Shown: one piece after another, positions 40,330-47,471 of the stretch | Layout: every line of letters begins with the position of its first letter | Numbering within the stretch: position 1 is the first letter of the stretch | Assembly: GCA_034665745.1 (NCBI GenBank) | Contig: JAXDJJ010000037.1 | Span: 1 to 58,955, forward strand | Direction of reading: 5' to 3' | Length of the DNA: 58,955 bases | Source: JAXDJJ01 sp034665745 | GTDB taxonomy: Bacteria > Actinomycetota > CADDZG01 > WHSQ01 | Notes under the pieces: generated by a model | Databases searched by the model: none | Told to the model about the DNA's origin: nothing | The model's input: only the letters and a program-made list of their open reading frames with translations | Position numbers and translations under genes: made by a program

Positions 40330-40335
40330 TACCGT
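40330..40335 (+). promoter_or_regulatory. Candidate -10 box, leaderless start of the NUDIX-MBL fusion gene
   Basis: TACCGT lies 7 bases before the ATG at 40343 and no ribosome site is present. The gap to the divergent SCP-2 gene is only 78 bases. Confidence 0.4.
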
Positions 40336-40342
40336 TTAGCCG

Positions 40343-41680
40343 ATGGAGCCGATGTCAGATGAGGTACTCGCAGAGCGACCGGCGCCCCGTTTAGCCGCAA
40401 CCCTGGCGATCCTCAGAGATGGGCCCGACGGGCTGATGGTTCTCCTGACCGTGCGTCCGAAGGAGCTTCGATTCATGGGAGGGGCGGTCGTTTTCCCTGG
40501 TGGAGCCGTCGAGCCTGGCGACCCTGACGAACGAGCGGCCGCCCTGAGGGAAGCGTTCGAAGAAGTGCGGTTCCCACCGATCGACGTCGATGAACTAACT
40601 CCCGCCGGCCGATGGGTCACTCCACTGGGAGCTCCGATCCGATTCGACACTCACTTCTTCATCGCAGAGGCCCCCGCAGGGTGGGAACCGGAGCCCGACC
40701 CCGGTGAGGTCGCGGGTTGTTACTGGTCCACCGCATCGGAGGCCCTCACAGAGTTGGCTTCGGGAGCGATAGCGATGGCCCCGCCGACGATCGAGATGCT
40801 GCAGCGGCTGGACGCGTTCGACTCGGTTGCCGCCGCGGTCGATGGATTCACGACAGAGGTCGGCATCGGTAGCCAGAGGATCCTCTCCATGCGCTTGTCT
40901 CCATCCGTTCACGTCGTGCTTGCGCCGAACCCGGGAGTGATGACGGGTCCGGGCACGAACACCTACATCTTCGGCACCGATCCCACGTTCGTGATCGACC
41001 CGGCGATGGATGACGAGGAGTATCTCGACACCGTCGTCGCGGTAGCGGGACACGTAAGTGAGATCCTCATCACGCACCGCCACTCGGATCACGTCGGAGG
41101 CGCCGCCGCTCTCGCGGCGAGAACGGGTGCGCGCGTGCGCGCGTTCGGGATGGACCTCGCCGGGACGGCCGAAGTCGCTCCGATCGAGGACGGCGAGCGC
41201 TTCAGCTCGGGTTCGGCAACGCTCGTTGCGATGCATACGCCAGGACACGCGTCCGATCACCTGTGCTTCTACGTCGAAGGTGCCGCCAGTCTGTTCGCGG
41301 GTGACAACGTTCTGGGAGAGGGCACCGCGGTCATCGCGCCCCCCGACGGTGACATGCGCGCTTACATGGCGAGCCTCGAGAAGATGCGAGCGCTTCACGT
41401 CGATCGCATCTATCCAGGCCATTTCCGACCCTTGGACGGGGGCCGCGCTGTGATCGACGGCTACATCGAGCATCGCCTCGAACGAGAGGCCAAGATCGTT
41501 GCGGCATTGTCCGATGGGGCGCGGACCTTGGATGAGGTCGTCGCAGAGGCCTACCGCGATACCCCTTCGCAACTGCACCCTGTCGCTCGCTATTCGGCCC
41601 TCGCTCATCTCGAGAAACTCGTGGCCGAGAACAGGGTCGGTCTTGTAGATGACCGCTGGCACCTGCTGGACGTTGTTTAA
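40343..41680 (+). CDS. NUDIX-like and metallo-beta-lactamase fold (LACTB2-type) fusion protein
   Basis: A 445-residue two-domain protein. Residues about 10-165 are NUDIX-like (ATLAILRDGPDGLMVLLTVRP, FMGGAVVFPGGAVEPGD, ALREAFEEV). The NUDIX box is degenerate in spacing but keeps REAFEEV. Residues about 170-445 are a metallo-beta-lactamase fold with the HxHxDH motif at 245-250 (THRHSDHVGG), MHTPGHASDH, FAGDNVLGEG and IYPGHF, followed by a winged-helix C-terminus (TLDEVVAEAYRDTP, ALAHLEKLVAENRV). LACTB2-type enzymes are nucleases or thioesterases. The fusion suggests a nucleotide or acyl-CoA derivative as substrate, by inference. The start is probably leaderless. Confidence 0.82.
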   Translation: MEPMSDEVLAERPAPRLAATLAILRDGPDGLMVLLTVRPKELRFMGGAVVFPGGAVEPGDPDERAAALREAFEEVRFPPIDVDELTPAGRWVTPLGAPIRFDTHFFIAEAPAGWEPEPDPGEVAGCYWSTASEALTELASGAIAMAPPTIEMLQRLDAFDSVAAAVDGFTTEVGIGSQRILSMRLSPSVHVVLAPNPGVMTGPGTNTYIFGTDPTFVIDPAMDDEEYLDTVVAVAGHVSEILITHRHSDHVGGAAALAARTGARVRAFGMDLAGTAEVAPIEDGERFSSGSATLVAMHTPGHASDHLCFYVEGAASLFAGDNVLGEGTAVIAPPDGDMRAYMASLEKMRALHVDRIYPGHFRPLDGGRAVIDGYIEHRLEREAKIVAALSDGARTLDEVVAEAYRDTPSQLHPVARYSALAHLEKLVAENRVGLVDDRWHLLDVV

Positions 41681-41722
41681 ATAGGAGAAGCGCGTCTAGA
41701 ACGGTCAACCACGGGGTCAGCG

Positions 41723-43819
41723 ATGGCGAATGTTCGCCCGGCGGCACGGAAGGGGAGCTGGAGCTGGGTTGCTCGCGTCGCCGAACTGACCGGTTGGGGC
41801 ACCGCCGCCCTCATCGTCTTGATCCTGAACGTCGGCGACATCCCTCCCAGCACCTATTCGGCCGGGCTGACCGTCGTCGCCTGCCTCGGGATCTGGTTGC
41901 TGATCTATTTCCGGGCCGTGTTGCCTCGCCGTGAGGACAGTTGGTGGACCGTCGGCATCCCCCTTGTCCAAGCGGTTGGCTTCGGGTGCATGACATTCGC
42001 GCTGCTCCACGATCACGTGGCCTCCGCTCAGGTGGTGTTCGTTCCGGTGATCGTTTCGGCCGGCCTGCTCGCGGGACTCACCGGGGGCCTATCTGCAGCC
42101 GCGCTGTCGGCCGCTGGGTACCTAGCGATAACGAACTTCGGCACCGGGATGAACGGCGTCGCGGCGTCATTCACCGGGGGCATCTTCTTGTTATCCGGTT
42201 CGATCGCCGGGTTGCTATCGCGCGAGCTTCGTTCGCACTATCGCGGCGAGCAAGAGGAGCATCGCTTGGCAACGGCGGTTCGTCACCGCCTTATGGCAGT
42301 CGTCGATGCGGTGGATGAGGCGATCGTGTTCCGCGATCGGCAGGGGACGGTCCGCGTAGCCAACCGACGGGTGGCAGCTCTGTTCGGCTTCGAGCCGGAC
42401 GACCACGTCGGTCAACCCGGGGTTGAGCTTCTCCGTCAGATCGCACGTCAGACCGACGACCCGGAAGAGCTCATGGAGTTCTTCCAGACCGTGCGCGATC
42501 TGCCGGAGCAAGAACTACGGCGCGATATCGAACAGATCATCCCCGTCCGGAGGAAGCTCCGTGTCTTCTCGGGCCCCACCTTCGACGAGAAGGGCACCCT
42601 GGTCGGGCGCATCGACGTCTTCACGGACATCACCGAGGCTGCCAAACGGGCGGAAGAGATCGAGGTCCTCTACATGCAGGCGCGCAAGACGGCCGAGAGC
42701 TACCAGAGAGGGCTCCTTCCGGTAGAGATGCCGCGGCTGCCTCGGGTTGGGATGGTCGCGCACTACATCGCGGCCGCCGGGAGCCGAGCTGTGTGCGGCG
42801 ACTTCTACGACTTCGTCCCCCTTGCCGAAGGTCGTGTGGGTCTCGTCCTCGGTGATGTCTGTGGGATCGGCCCTAAGGCCGCGAACGATGCAGCCCTGAC
42901 TCGTTACACGTTGCGGTCTTTCGCCGAGCAGATCTCCGATCCGGGCGCTCTGCTGCAGTGGATGAACGCGCACATCCGGCGTCAGTCCGCACCAGAGCGT
43001 TTCGTCCGGCTGATCGTTGGCGTGCTCGATCCGGAACGCGCTGTCCTCGACTACGCGAACGCGGGTCACGTTCCACCGATCGTCTATCGCGCGGCTACCG
43101 GTGAGGTGGAGTGGTTGGGCGAAGGCGGGATCCCGCTCGGGATCGAGGACGACGCCCGCTACAAGGCCGGCCATGTCGAGCTCGCACCCGGCGACATGGT
43201 CATCCTCTACACGGACGGAGTAACGGAGGCGCCGCGTGATGGCCGGCCGTTCGGACAAGGACGCCTCACCGACCTCATCACTCAATACGGAGTGGGCTCT
43301 CCGGGTGAGCTCGTTCAAGCGATCCGCAGAGGCGTCGAGTCGTGGGCGGGGAACGAGCTGCGCGATGACATCGCGATGCTCATCTTCCAGATCGCACCGG
43401 ACAAGATGCTGTCGGAACCGGTACGAGAGATCGTGTTGCCGAACGAGCCCAGCCGCATCTCGGAGATCCGCCGCTTCGTCGCCGCATTCCTCGCGGATCT
43501 GCGCGCGCCCGTCGAGACGTCGTCGGAGATCCTCCTTGCGGTGGGCGAAGCCGCAGGGAACGCGTACCGGCACGGACGGCGTAACAACGGACGGAGTGAG
43601 ATCAGGGTTCGATGTGAATACGAACGGCCTGAATTCAGTGTCGAGGTCACCGACGACGGTCCAGGGTTCGACCTTGCCGAGGTCGAGGGCCGTGGGACTC
43701 CGGATCCGTTCGCCCAGGGGGGCCGGGGCCTGTTCCTGATGAAGGAATTGATGGATGGCGTGACCGTGGATTGTTCCGGCCAGGGCACGACCGTCCATCT
43801 CCACCGCTCTCTGACCTAA
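41723..43819 (+). CDS. Membrane PAS-SpoIIE phosphatase-RsbW-type kinase fusion (anti-sigma pathway regulator)
   Basis: A 698-residue protein. About five membrane helices span residues 25-165. A PAS domain follows (about 190-310: RLMAVVDAVDEAIVFRDRQGTVRVANRRVAALFGF). A PP2C/SpoIIE domain lies at about 340-555 (VCGDFYDFVPLAEGRVGLVLGDVCGIGPKAA, DYANAGHVPPIVYR, MVILYTDGVTEAPRDG). The last 130 residues are a GHKL ATPase of the RsbW type (EILLAVGEAAGNAYRHGRR, VEVTDDGPGFDL, GRGLFLMKELMD). Phosphatase and kinase for an anti-sigma antagonist would thus be one protein with its own sensor. No partner antagonist gene is adjacent. Confidence 0.85.
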   Translation: MANVRPAARKGSWSWVARVAELTGWGTAALIVLILNVGDIPPSTYSAGLTVVACLGIWLLIYFRAVLPRREDSWWTVGIPLVQAVGFGCMTFALLHDHVASAQVVFVPVIVSAGLLAGLTGGLSAAALSAAGYLAITNFGTGMNGVAASFTGGIFLLSGSIAGLLSRELRSHYRGEQEEHRLATAVRHRLMAVVDAVDEAIVFRDRQGTVRVANRRVAALFGFEPDDHVGQPGVELLRQIARQTDDPEELMEFFQTVRDLPEQELRRDIEQIIPVRRKLRVFSGPTFDEKGTLVGRIDVFTDITEAAKRAEEIEVLYMQARKTAESYQRGLLPVEMPRLPRVGMVAHYIAAAGSRAVCGDFYDFVPLAEGRVGLVLGDVCGIGPKAANDAALTRYTLRSFAEQISDPGALLQWMNAHIRRQSAPERFVRLIVGVLDPERAVLDYANAGHVPPIVYRAATGEVEWLGEGGIPLGIEDDARYKAGHVELAPGDMVILYTDGVTEAPRDGRPFGQGRLTDLITQYGVGSPGELVQAIRRGVESWAGNELRDDIAMLIFQIAPDKMLSEPVREIVLPNEPSRISEIRRFVAAFLADLRAPVETSSEILLAVGEAAGNAYRHGRRNNGRSEIRVRCEYERPEFSVEVTDDGPGFDLAEVEGRGTPDPFAQGGRGLFLMKELMDGVTVDCSGQGTTVHLHRSLT

Positions 43820-43872
43820 CCGCCCCCGAGCGGTATCCTTGACCCACCAGTCAAGTTATCAAGGAGACCTTC

Positions 43873-45042
43873 ATGACCCGTGAAGCCGTCATCGTCGAAG
43901 CCGTCCGTACCCCCCTTGGGAAACGCAACGGAGCCCTCAAGGACTGGCATCCGGTCGATCTCCTTGCCGAGGTCCTGAACGAGACGATCGCTCGCTCTGG
44001 TGTCGATGCTGCCAAGGTCGACGACGTCATCTGCGGCTGTGTTTCGCAGATCGGTGAACAGTCCCTGAACGTCGGCCGCAACGCATGGCTCGCCGCCGGG
44101 CTACCCGAAGAAGTCCCCGCCACGACCGTCGATCGCCAGTGCGGTTCGTCTCAGCAAGCCGCACACTTCGCGGCCCAAGGGGTCATCGCGGGCGCTTACG
44201 ACATAGCGATCGCGTGTGGTGTCGAGCACATGACGCGCGTTCCGATGGGAACCAGCGCACAGCATCAGGGTTTCCCGTTCCCCGAGTCATTGATGAACCG
44301 TTATGAAGGTGGACTGGTGCCGCAAGGGATCTCCGCGGAGCTCATCTCGAAGAAGTGGGAGCTGACGCGTGAGCAGGTCGACGCGTTCGGTGCGCGTTCA
44401 CACACCCTGGCCGGTCGCGCCACGGAAGAAGGTGTGTTCAAGAACGAGATCCACCCGATCAAAGTGACGACCGAATCCGGAACCGAGTTGTTCGATCGTG
44501 ATGAAGGTGTGCGTACCCCGAACCTCGAGAAGATGGGGCAACTTGCCCCTGCGTTCGATCCTCAGGGCATCGTGACTGCCGGGAACTCGTCGCAGATCAC
44601 CGACGGAGCTTCTGCTCTGTTGATCACGACACCAGAGAAGGCGAAGGAACTCGGTCTAACCCCACGCGCACGGTTCGTTGGATTCTCGCTTGCCGGCACC
44701 GATCCCGTGATGATGTTGACCGGACCGATCCCCGCGACGCGCAAGGTCCTCGAACGCACCGGCCTCACTCTCGATGACATCGATCTCGTCGAGATCAACG
44801 AGGCGTTCGCCAGCGTCGTTCTCGCGTGGCAGAAGGAACTCGGGATCGACGACGCGTGGTTCGAGGACAAGGTCAACGTTCATGGTGGCGCGATCGCCCT
44901 CGGCCACCCGCTCGGTGCGTCCGGAGCGCGTTTGATGACGACACTGTTGAACACGTTGGAGCAGCGCGGTGCTCGTTACGGATTGCAGACGATGTGTGAA
45001 GGCGGCGGCTTGGCCAACGCCACGATCATCGAGCGCCTGTAG
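43873..45042 (+). CDS. Acetyl-CoA acyltransferase (thiolase)
   Basis: A 389-residue thiolase. The catalytic triad is visible: nucleophile Cys90 in VDRQCGSSQQAAHFAA, His345 in GGAIALGHPLGASGAR, and Cys375 in QTMCEGGGLANATIIERL. It either condenses two acyl-CoAs or cleaves 3-ketoacyl-CoA; the specificity cannot be read off. AAGGAG lies 7 bases before the ATG. The stop codon abuts the stop of the convergent gene, with no spacer. Confidence 0.93.
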   Translation: MTREAVIVEAVRTPLGKRNGALKDWHPVDLLAEVLNETIARSGVDAAKVDDVICGCVSQIGEQSLNVGRNAWLAAGLPEEVPATTVDRQCGSSQQAAHFAAQGVIAGAYDIAIACGVEHMTRVPMGTSAQHQGFPFPESLMNRYEGGLVPQGISAELISKKWELTREQVDAFGARSHTLAGRATEEGVFKNEIHPIKVTTESGTELFDRDEGVRTPNLEKMGQLAPAFDPQGIVTAGNSSQITDGASALLITTPEKAKELGLTPRARFVGFSLAGTDPVMMLTGPIPATRKVLERTGLTLDDIDLVEINEAFASVVLAWQKELGIDDAWFEDKVNVHGGAIALGHPLGASGARLMTTLLNTLEQRGARYGLQTMCEGGGLANATIIERL

Positions 45043-45405
45043 CTACTCGACGGTAGTCAGCGGGGGCTTACCTCCGGTACGAACCAGCTTCATCGACTCC
45101 ATGCAATGCGTTGGTGCGCGATCGCGCGCGGCGACCTCTACGCGTAGCTCGAGTCCGCACATCGTGCACACGTACTTCAGTCCGTAGTCGGAGACATCGG
45201 CAAGCTCGGGGTCGGGAGGGGAGTTCGCGATCGCTCGAAGCTGGCGCAAGCCGAACGAGAACAACACGTAGAACATCGCCACGGCGATGACCGCTCTCGT
45301 GTAGCCGAAGAACTGTGCGATCCCAACGATCGCAACCACGCCAAGGCCGACCAGCACGCCGACCGGGATCCGCGGTCGCTCGGTCTGCTCCAGGGCGTCT
45401 GTCAA
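45043..45405 (-). CDS. Membrane protein with C-terminal rubredoxin-like zinc ribbon
   Basis: About 120 residues from a TTG at 45405 with GGAG 7 bases upstream. Two adjacent membrane helices (IPVGVLVGLGVVAIVGIAQFF and AVIAVAMFYVLFSFGLRQL) lead to a cytoplasmic or outer domain with YVCTMCGLELRVEVAARDRAPTHC, a CxxCG knuckle plus a further His-Cys. The frame runs open upstream to 45807, but that part is the out-of-frame shadow of csoR. It is just downstream of csoR in the same direction, so a role in metal handling is possible. Function unknown. Confidence 0.55.
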   Translation of the reverse strand: MTDALEQTERPRIPVGVLVGLGVVAIVGIAQFFGYTRAVIAVAMFYVLFSFGLRQLRAIANSPPDPELADVSDYGLKYVCTMCGLELRVEVAARDRAPTHCMESMKLVRTGGKPPLTTVE

Positions 45406-45446
45406 CAGCTTTCTCCACAGGTGGGGATAAACGACATCCTTGTGAT

Positions 45447-45773
45447 TTACCTCCGCAGAGCGACGAAGCGCTCGAGGACCTGCATGATCTCTTCGACTCC
45501 ATGCTCGGAATGGTTGGGCGACTGCTCGTCGAGGACGCACCCCTTGAGATGGTCCTGGAGCACCCCTAACGAGACGCGTTCGAGCGCCGCCTGCACCGCG
45601 GCCACCTGCGTGAGGATGTCGACGCAGTACTTCTCCTCGCCGACCATCCTGGAGATGCCCCGGACCTGGCCCTCGATCCGGTTCAACCGGTTGGCAAGCT
45701 CGTCCTTCCGATACCCGTACGAGCCCTTGCGCTCCAGACCCTGCTCCAGACCCTGCTCCTCGACTGCGCTCAT
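45447..45773 (-). CDS. csoR: CsoR-family copper-sensing repressor
   Basis: A 108-residue all-helical DUF156 protein. After LANRLNRIEGQVRGISRMV come the metal ligands Cys50 (EEKYCVDILTQV), His75 and Cys79 (LQDHLKGCV). The Cys-25-His-4-Cys spacing equals that of M. tuberculosis CsoR (36/61/65), which binds Cu(I) and then leaves its operator. GAGGAGG precedes the ATG, and a G/C-tract operator lies 15 bases further up, so the gene probably represses itself. No copper exporter or chaperone lies nearby; the only downstream gene is the zinc-ribbon membrane protein. Confidence 0.87.
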   Translation of the reverse strand: MSAVEEQGLEQGLERKGSYGYRKDELANRLNRIEGQVRGISRMVGEEKYCVDILTQVAAVQAALERVSLGVLQDHLKGCVLDEQSPNHSEHGVEEIMQVLERFVALRR

Positions 45774-45787
45774 GGAACCTCCTCAGA

Positions 45788-45802
45788 TACCCCCGGGGGG
45801 TA
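45788..45802. promoter_or_regulatory. CsoR-type operator
   Basis: TACCCCCGGGGGGTA is a near-perfect inverted repeat with TA ends and a G/C core, the form bound by CsoR/RcnR/FrmR-family tetramers. It begins 15 bases upstream of the csoR ATG, overlapping the expected transcript start. Confidence 0.7.
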
Positions 45803-45814
45803 CCCACCTTAATC

Positions 45815-45867
45815 CAACTCTGAGTTGAACAAGGGGGAACTAGTGCCGCTAACTCAACTCAGAGTTG
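45815..45867. promoter_or_regulatory. Pair of 13-bp palindromes (CAACTC-W-GAGTTG) upstream of csoR
   Basis: CAACTCTGAGTTG at 45815-45827 and CAACTCAGAGTTG at 45855-45867 are the same palindrome with T or A at the centre. The second extends to a perfect 17-base palindrome, CTCAACTCAGAGTTGAG. Centres are 40 bases apart, close to four helical turns. They sit in the gap between crgA and csoR, where the csoR promoter must be. They look like a two-site operator for an unidentified dimeric regulator. Confidence 0.6.
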
Positions 45868-45879
45868 AGAAAGGGGTGG

Positions 45880-46101
45880 TCAGTGCCACTGGGTGGCTAC
45901 TACGAAGGAACCGGCGATGAGGCCGAGTCCGACCCAGAGTTGGTAGGGCCGCTCTCCACCGCCGAGGTAGTGAGCCACGATCGTGATGACCCCGGCCGCG
46001 ATCAAGGTGAAGAACACCGCTCCAACCCATGGCGGCGAGCGCTTCGGCTTGGGTTTCGGAGGTGGCTGACGACGTACTCGTTTCGAGCGTGACTTCGGCA
46101 T
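45880..46101 (-). CDS. crgA: Cell-division protein CrgA
   Basis: A 73-residue membrane protein: basic, Pro/Lys-rich N-terminus (PKSRSKRVRRQPPPKPKPKR), PPW before the first helix (about 24-45), a short outer loop, and the second helix (about 54-70) ending SFVVATQWH. This is the CrgA plan; CrgA binds FtsZ-, FtsQ- and PBP-type division proteins in mycobacteria and inhibits septation in Streptomyces. Its location before sortase, trpG and pknB matches Rv0011c. The start is the ATG at 46101, which has TACTAT 8 bases upstream and no ribosome site. The frame is open further upstream to 46233 across the sortase gene, which is rejected. Confidence 0.88.
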   Translation of the reverse strand: MPKSRSKRVRRQPPPKPKPKRSPPWVGAVFFTLIAAGVITIVAHYLGGGERPYQLWVGLGLIAGSFVVATQWH

Positions 46102-46109
46102 GGGTCGAG

Positions 46110-46133
46110 ATAGTAACGGCGCCCCCATAATCT
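46110..46133. promoter_or_regulatory. Compact divergent leaderless promoters between crgA and srtE
   Basis: Only 40 bases separate the two start codons. On the minus strand TACTAT (46115 to 46110) lies 8 bases before the crgA ATG. On the plus strand TAATCT (46128-46133) lies 8 bases before the srtE ATG. Neither gene has a ribosome site. Both messages would begin at or beside the start codon, and the two polymerase footprints would overlap fully. Confidence 0.52.
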
Positions 46134-46141
46134 TGCGGGAC

Positions 46142-46774
46142 ATGCGATACGTGCGCTTCTTCGGGAAGCTACTCATCTCCGTCGGTTGTGGCGTCCTGAT
46201 GTTCGTTGCCTGGACCCTGTGGGGTACAGGCATCTACACATCCCAACAACAGAACCAACTCCAGGCTCAGTTCGCGCACGACCCGCCCGTAGTGATCGAA
46301 GCCGGTGAGGTCAAAGTGCCGGACAGCTTCCAGCCCGAGCCCGGCCACCCTGCCTTCAAGCTCCGCATCCCGAGGATCGACTTCGACCAGATCGTGGTCG
46401 AAGGGGTGGGGATCGATGACCTCCACAAAGGCCCGGGCCATTACCCGTCCTGCCGCCCTGGCTTCGACCACCCCCTCTGCACCGAGTTCGACGAGATGTG
46501 GCCGGGAGAGAACGGCCGAGTGATCGTCTCTGGGCACCGCACGACGTACGGGGCCCCCTTCTACAACCTCGACAAGTTGAAGCCGGGCGACAAGGTCATC
46601 ACGGAGACCAAGTGGGGCGAGTTCACGTACGAGGTGACCCAGACCGACATCGTGCAACCCGACTCTTTGGCGATCGCGATCCAGAACGACACGGCCGAGA
46701 TCGTTCTAACGACCTGCAACCCGCGCTTCTCGGCGGCGCAAAGGCTGATCGTTTACGCGAAGCTGGTGGCATGA
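46142..46774 (+). CDS. srtE: Class E sortase
   Basis: A 210-residue sortase with one N-terminal membrane helix (about 9-27). The catalytic residues are His132 (VSGHRTTYGAPFYNLDKLKPGD), Cys192 (LTTCNPRFSAAQR) and Arg201. Class E enzymes are actinobacterial sortases that link LAXTG-type proteins to the wall or pili. The ATG at 46142 is chosen over one at 46100 because TAATCT lies 8 bases before it and the longer form would run into the crgA start. Its stop overlaps a 40-residue ORF. No LPXTG/LAXTG substrate is encoded nearby. Confidence 0.88.
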   Translation: MRYVRFFGKLLISVGCGVLMFVAWTLWGTGIYTSQQQNQLQAQFAHDPPVVIEAGEVKVPDSFQPEPGHPAFKLRIPRIDFDQIVVEGVGIDDLHKGPGHYPSCRPGFDHPLCTEFDEMWPGENGRVIVSGHRTTYGAPFYNLDKLKPGDKVITETKWGEFTYEVTQTDIVQPDSLAIAIQNDTAEIVLTTCNPRFSAAQRLIVYAKLVA

Positions 46775-46893
46775 GCGAGAACCGTTCCAAGAAGGCCGTC
46801 ATCGGCGAGCTGCTCGCGTGGTTCGGTGTCGCGTTGGCGACGGCAGTCATCCTCGTGGCTTTGTCGGAGAAGTTGTTGCCCTCGAGCTTCTGA
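46771..46893 (+). CDS. 40-residue single-helix membrane microprotein
   Basis: An ATG overlapping the sortase stop (ATGA) opens a frame for a short basic start (SENRSKKA) and one membrane helix (GELLAWFGVALATAVILVAL), ending SEKLLPSSF. The stop overlaps the trpG ATG (TGATG). The double overlap argues that it is translated with its neighbours. It could be a sortase partner or a division-linked peptide; no family was recognised. Confidence 0.58.
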   Translation: MSENRSKKAVIGELLAWFGVALATAVILVALSEKLLPSSF

Positions 46894-47471
46894 TGGGCTC
46901 GGCGCGCCTCCTCCTCGTAGACAACTTCGACTCGTTCACCTACAACCTTGCGCAGGCATTCGGCGCGCTAGGAGCGGAGCCGATCGTTCTCCGTAACGAC
47001 GTGTCGCTCGAGCAACTGATCGCAACCGAACCCGACGCGCTCGTGATCTCGCCGGGCCCCGGCACTCCTTCGGACGCAGGCATATCCGTTGCAGCCATCG
47101 AGCATTTCGCCGGGCGGATACCTGTTCTCGGCGTGTGCCTAGGGCATCAGTGCATAGGGACCGTCTACGGGGGCCGCGTGGACCGCGCCGATGTTGGGCC
47201 GGTGCACGGGAAGACCTCGCCGATCGAGCATGACGGGAACGGCGTGTTCTCTGGGATCTCGTCTCCGATGGTCGCAACTCGCTACCACTCGCTCGCGATC
47301 GAGACGGAGTCGTTCCCGGACGTGTTGCTGGTAACGGCTCACAGCGATGACGGAGTGGTGATGGGTGTTCGACACAGAGAACTAGCGGTCGAGGGTGTGC
47401 AGTTCCATCCCGAATCGGTGTTGACCGCGGACGGCCCGCAGTTGCTGAAGAACTTCCTAGCTACCGCTTAG
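46893..47471 (+). CDS. trpG: Anthranilate / aminodeoxychorismate synthase component II (glutamine amidotransferase)
   Basis: A 192-residue class I glutamine amidotransferase: LLVDNFDSFTYNLAQAFGALG, VISPGPGTPSDAG, nucleophile Cys82 in GVCLGHQCIG, and His172/Glu174 in VQFHPESVLT. It supplies ammonia from glutamine for anthranilate or p-aminobenzoate synthesis; the two roles are often shared and component I is not nearby. Its place next to pknB is the same as Rv0013. The start overlaps the microprotein stop, and its stop overlaps the convergent pknB stop by 4 bases. Confidence 0.92.
   Translation: MGSARLLLVDNFDSFTYNLAQAFGALGAEPIVLRNDVSLEQLIATEPDALVISPGPGTPSDAGISVAAIEHFAGRIPVLGVCLGHQCIGTVYGGRVDRADVGPVHGKTSPIEHDGNGVFSGISSPMVATRYHSLAIETESFPDVLLVTAHSDDGVVMGVRHRELAVEGVQFHPESVLTADGPQLLKNFLATA

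Noticed and set aside
42515..43804. Long minus-strand frame opposite the SpoIIE/RsbW gene (429 codons)
   Set aside because: The plus-strand protein has clear domains throughout; the antisense frame has none.
45406..45807. N-terminal extension of the zinc-ribbon membrane protein across csoR
   Set aside because: The extended part is an out-of-frame reading of csoR with Arg/Gly/Pro-rich nonsense composition; a TTG with a ribosome site at 45405 explains the real gene.
46498..46770. Upstream extension of the 40-residue microprotein within srtE
   Set aside because: It overlaps the sortase catalytic region in another frame; the ATGA overlap at 46771 is the natural start.
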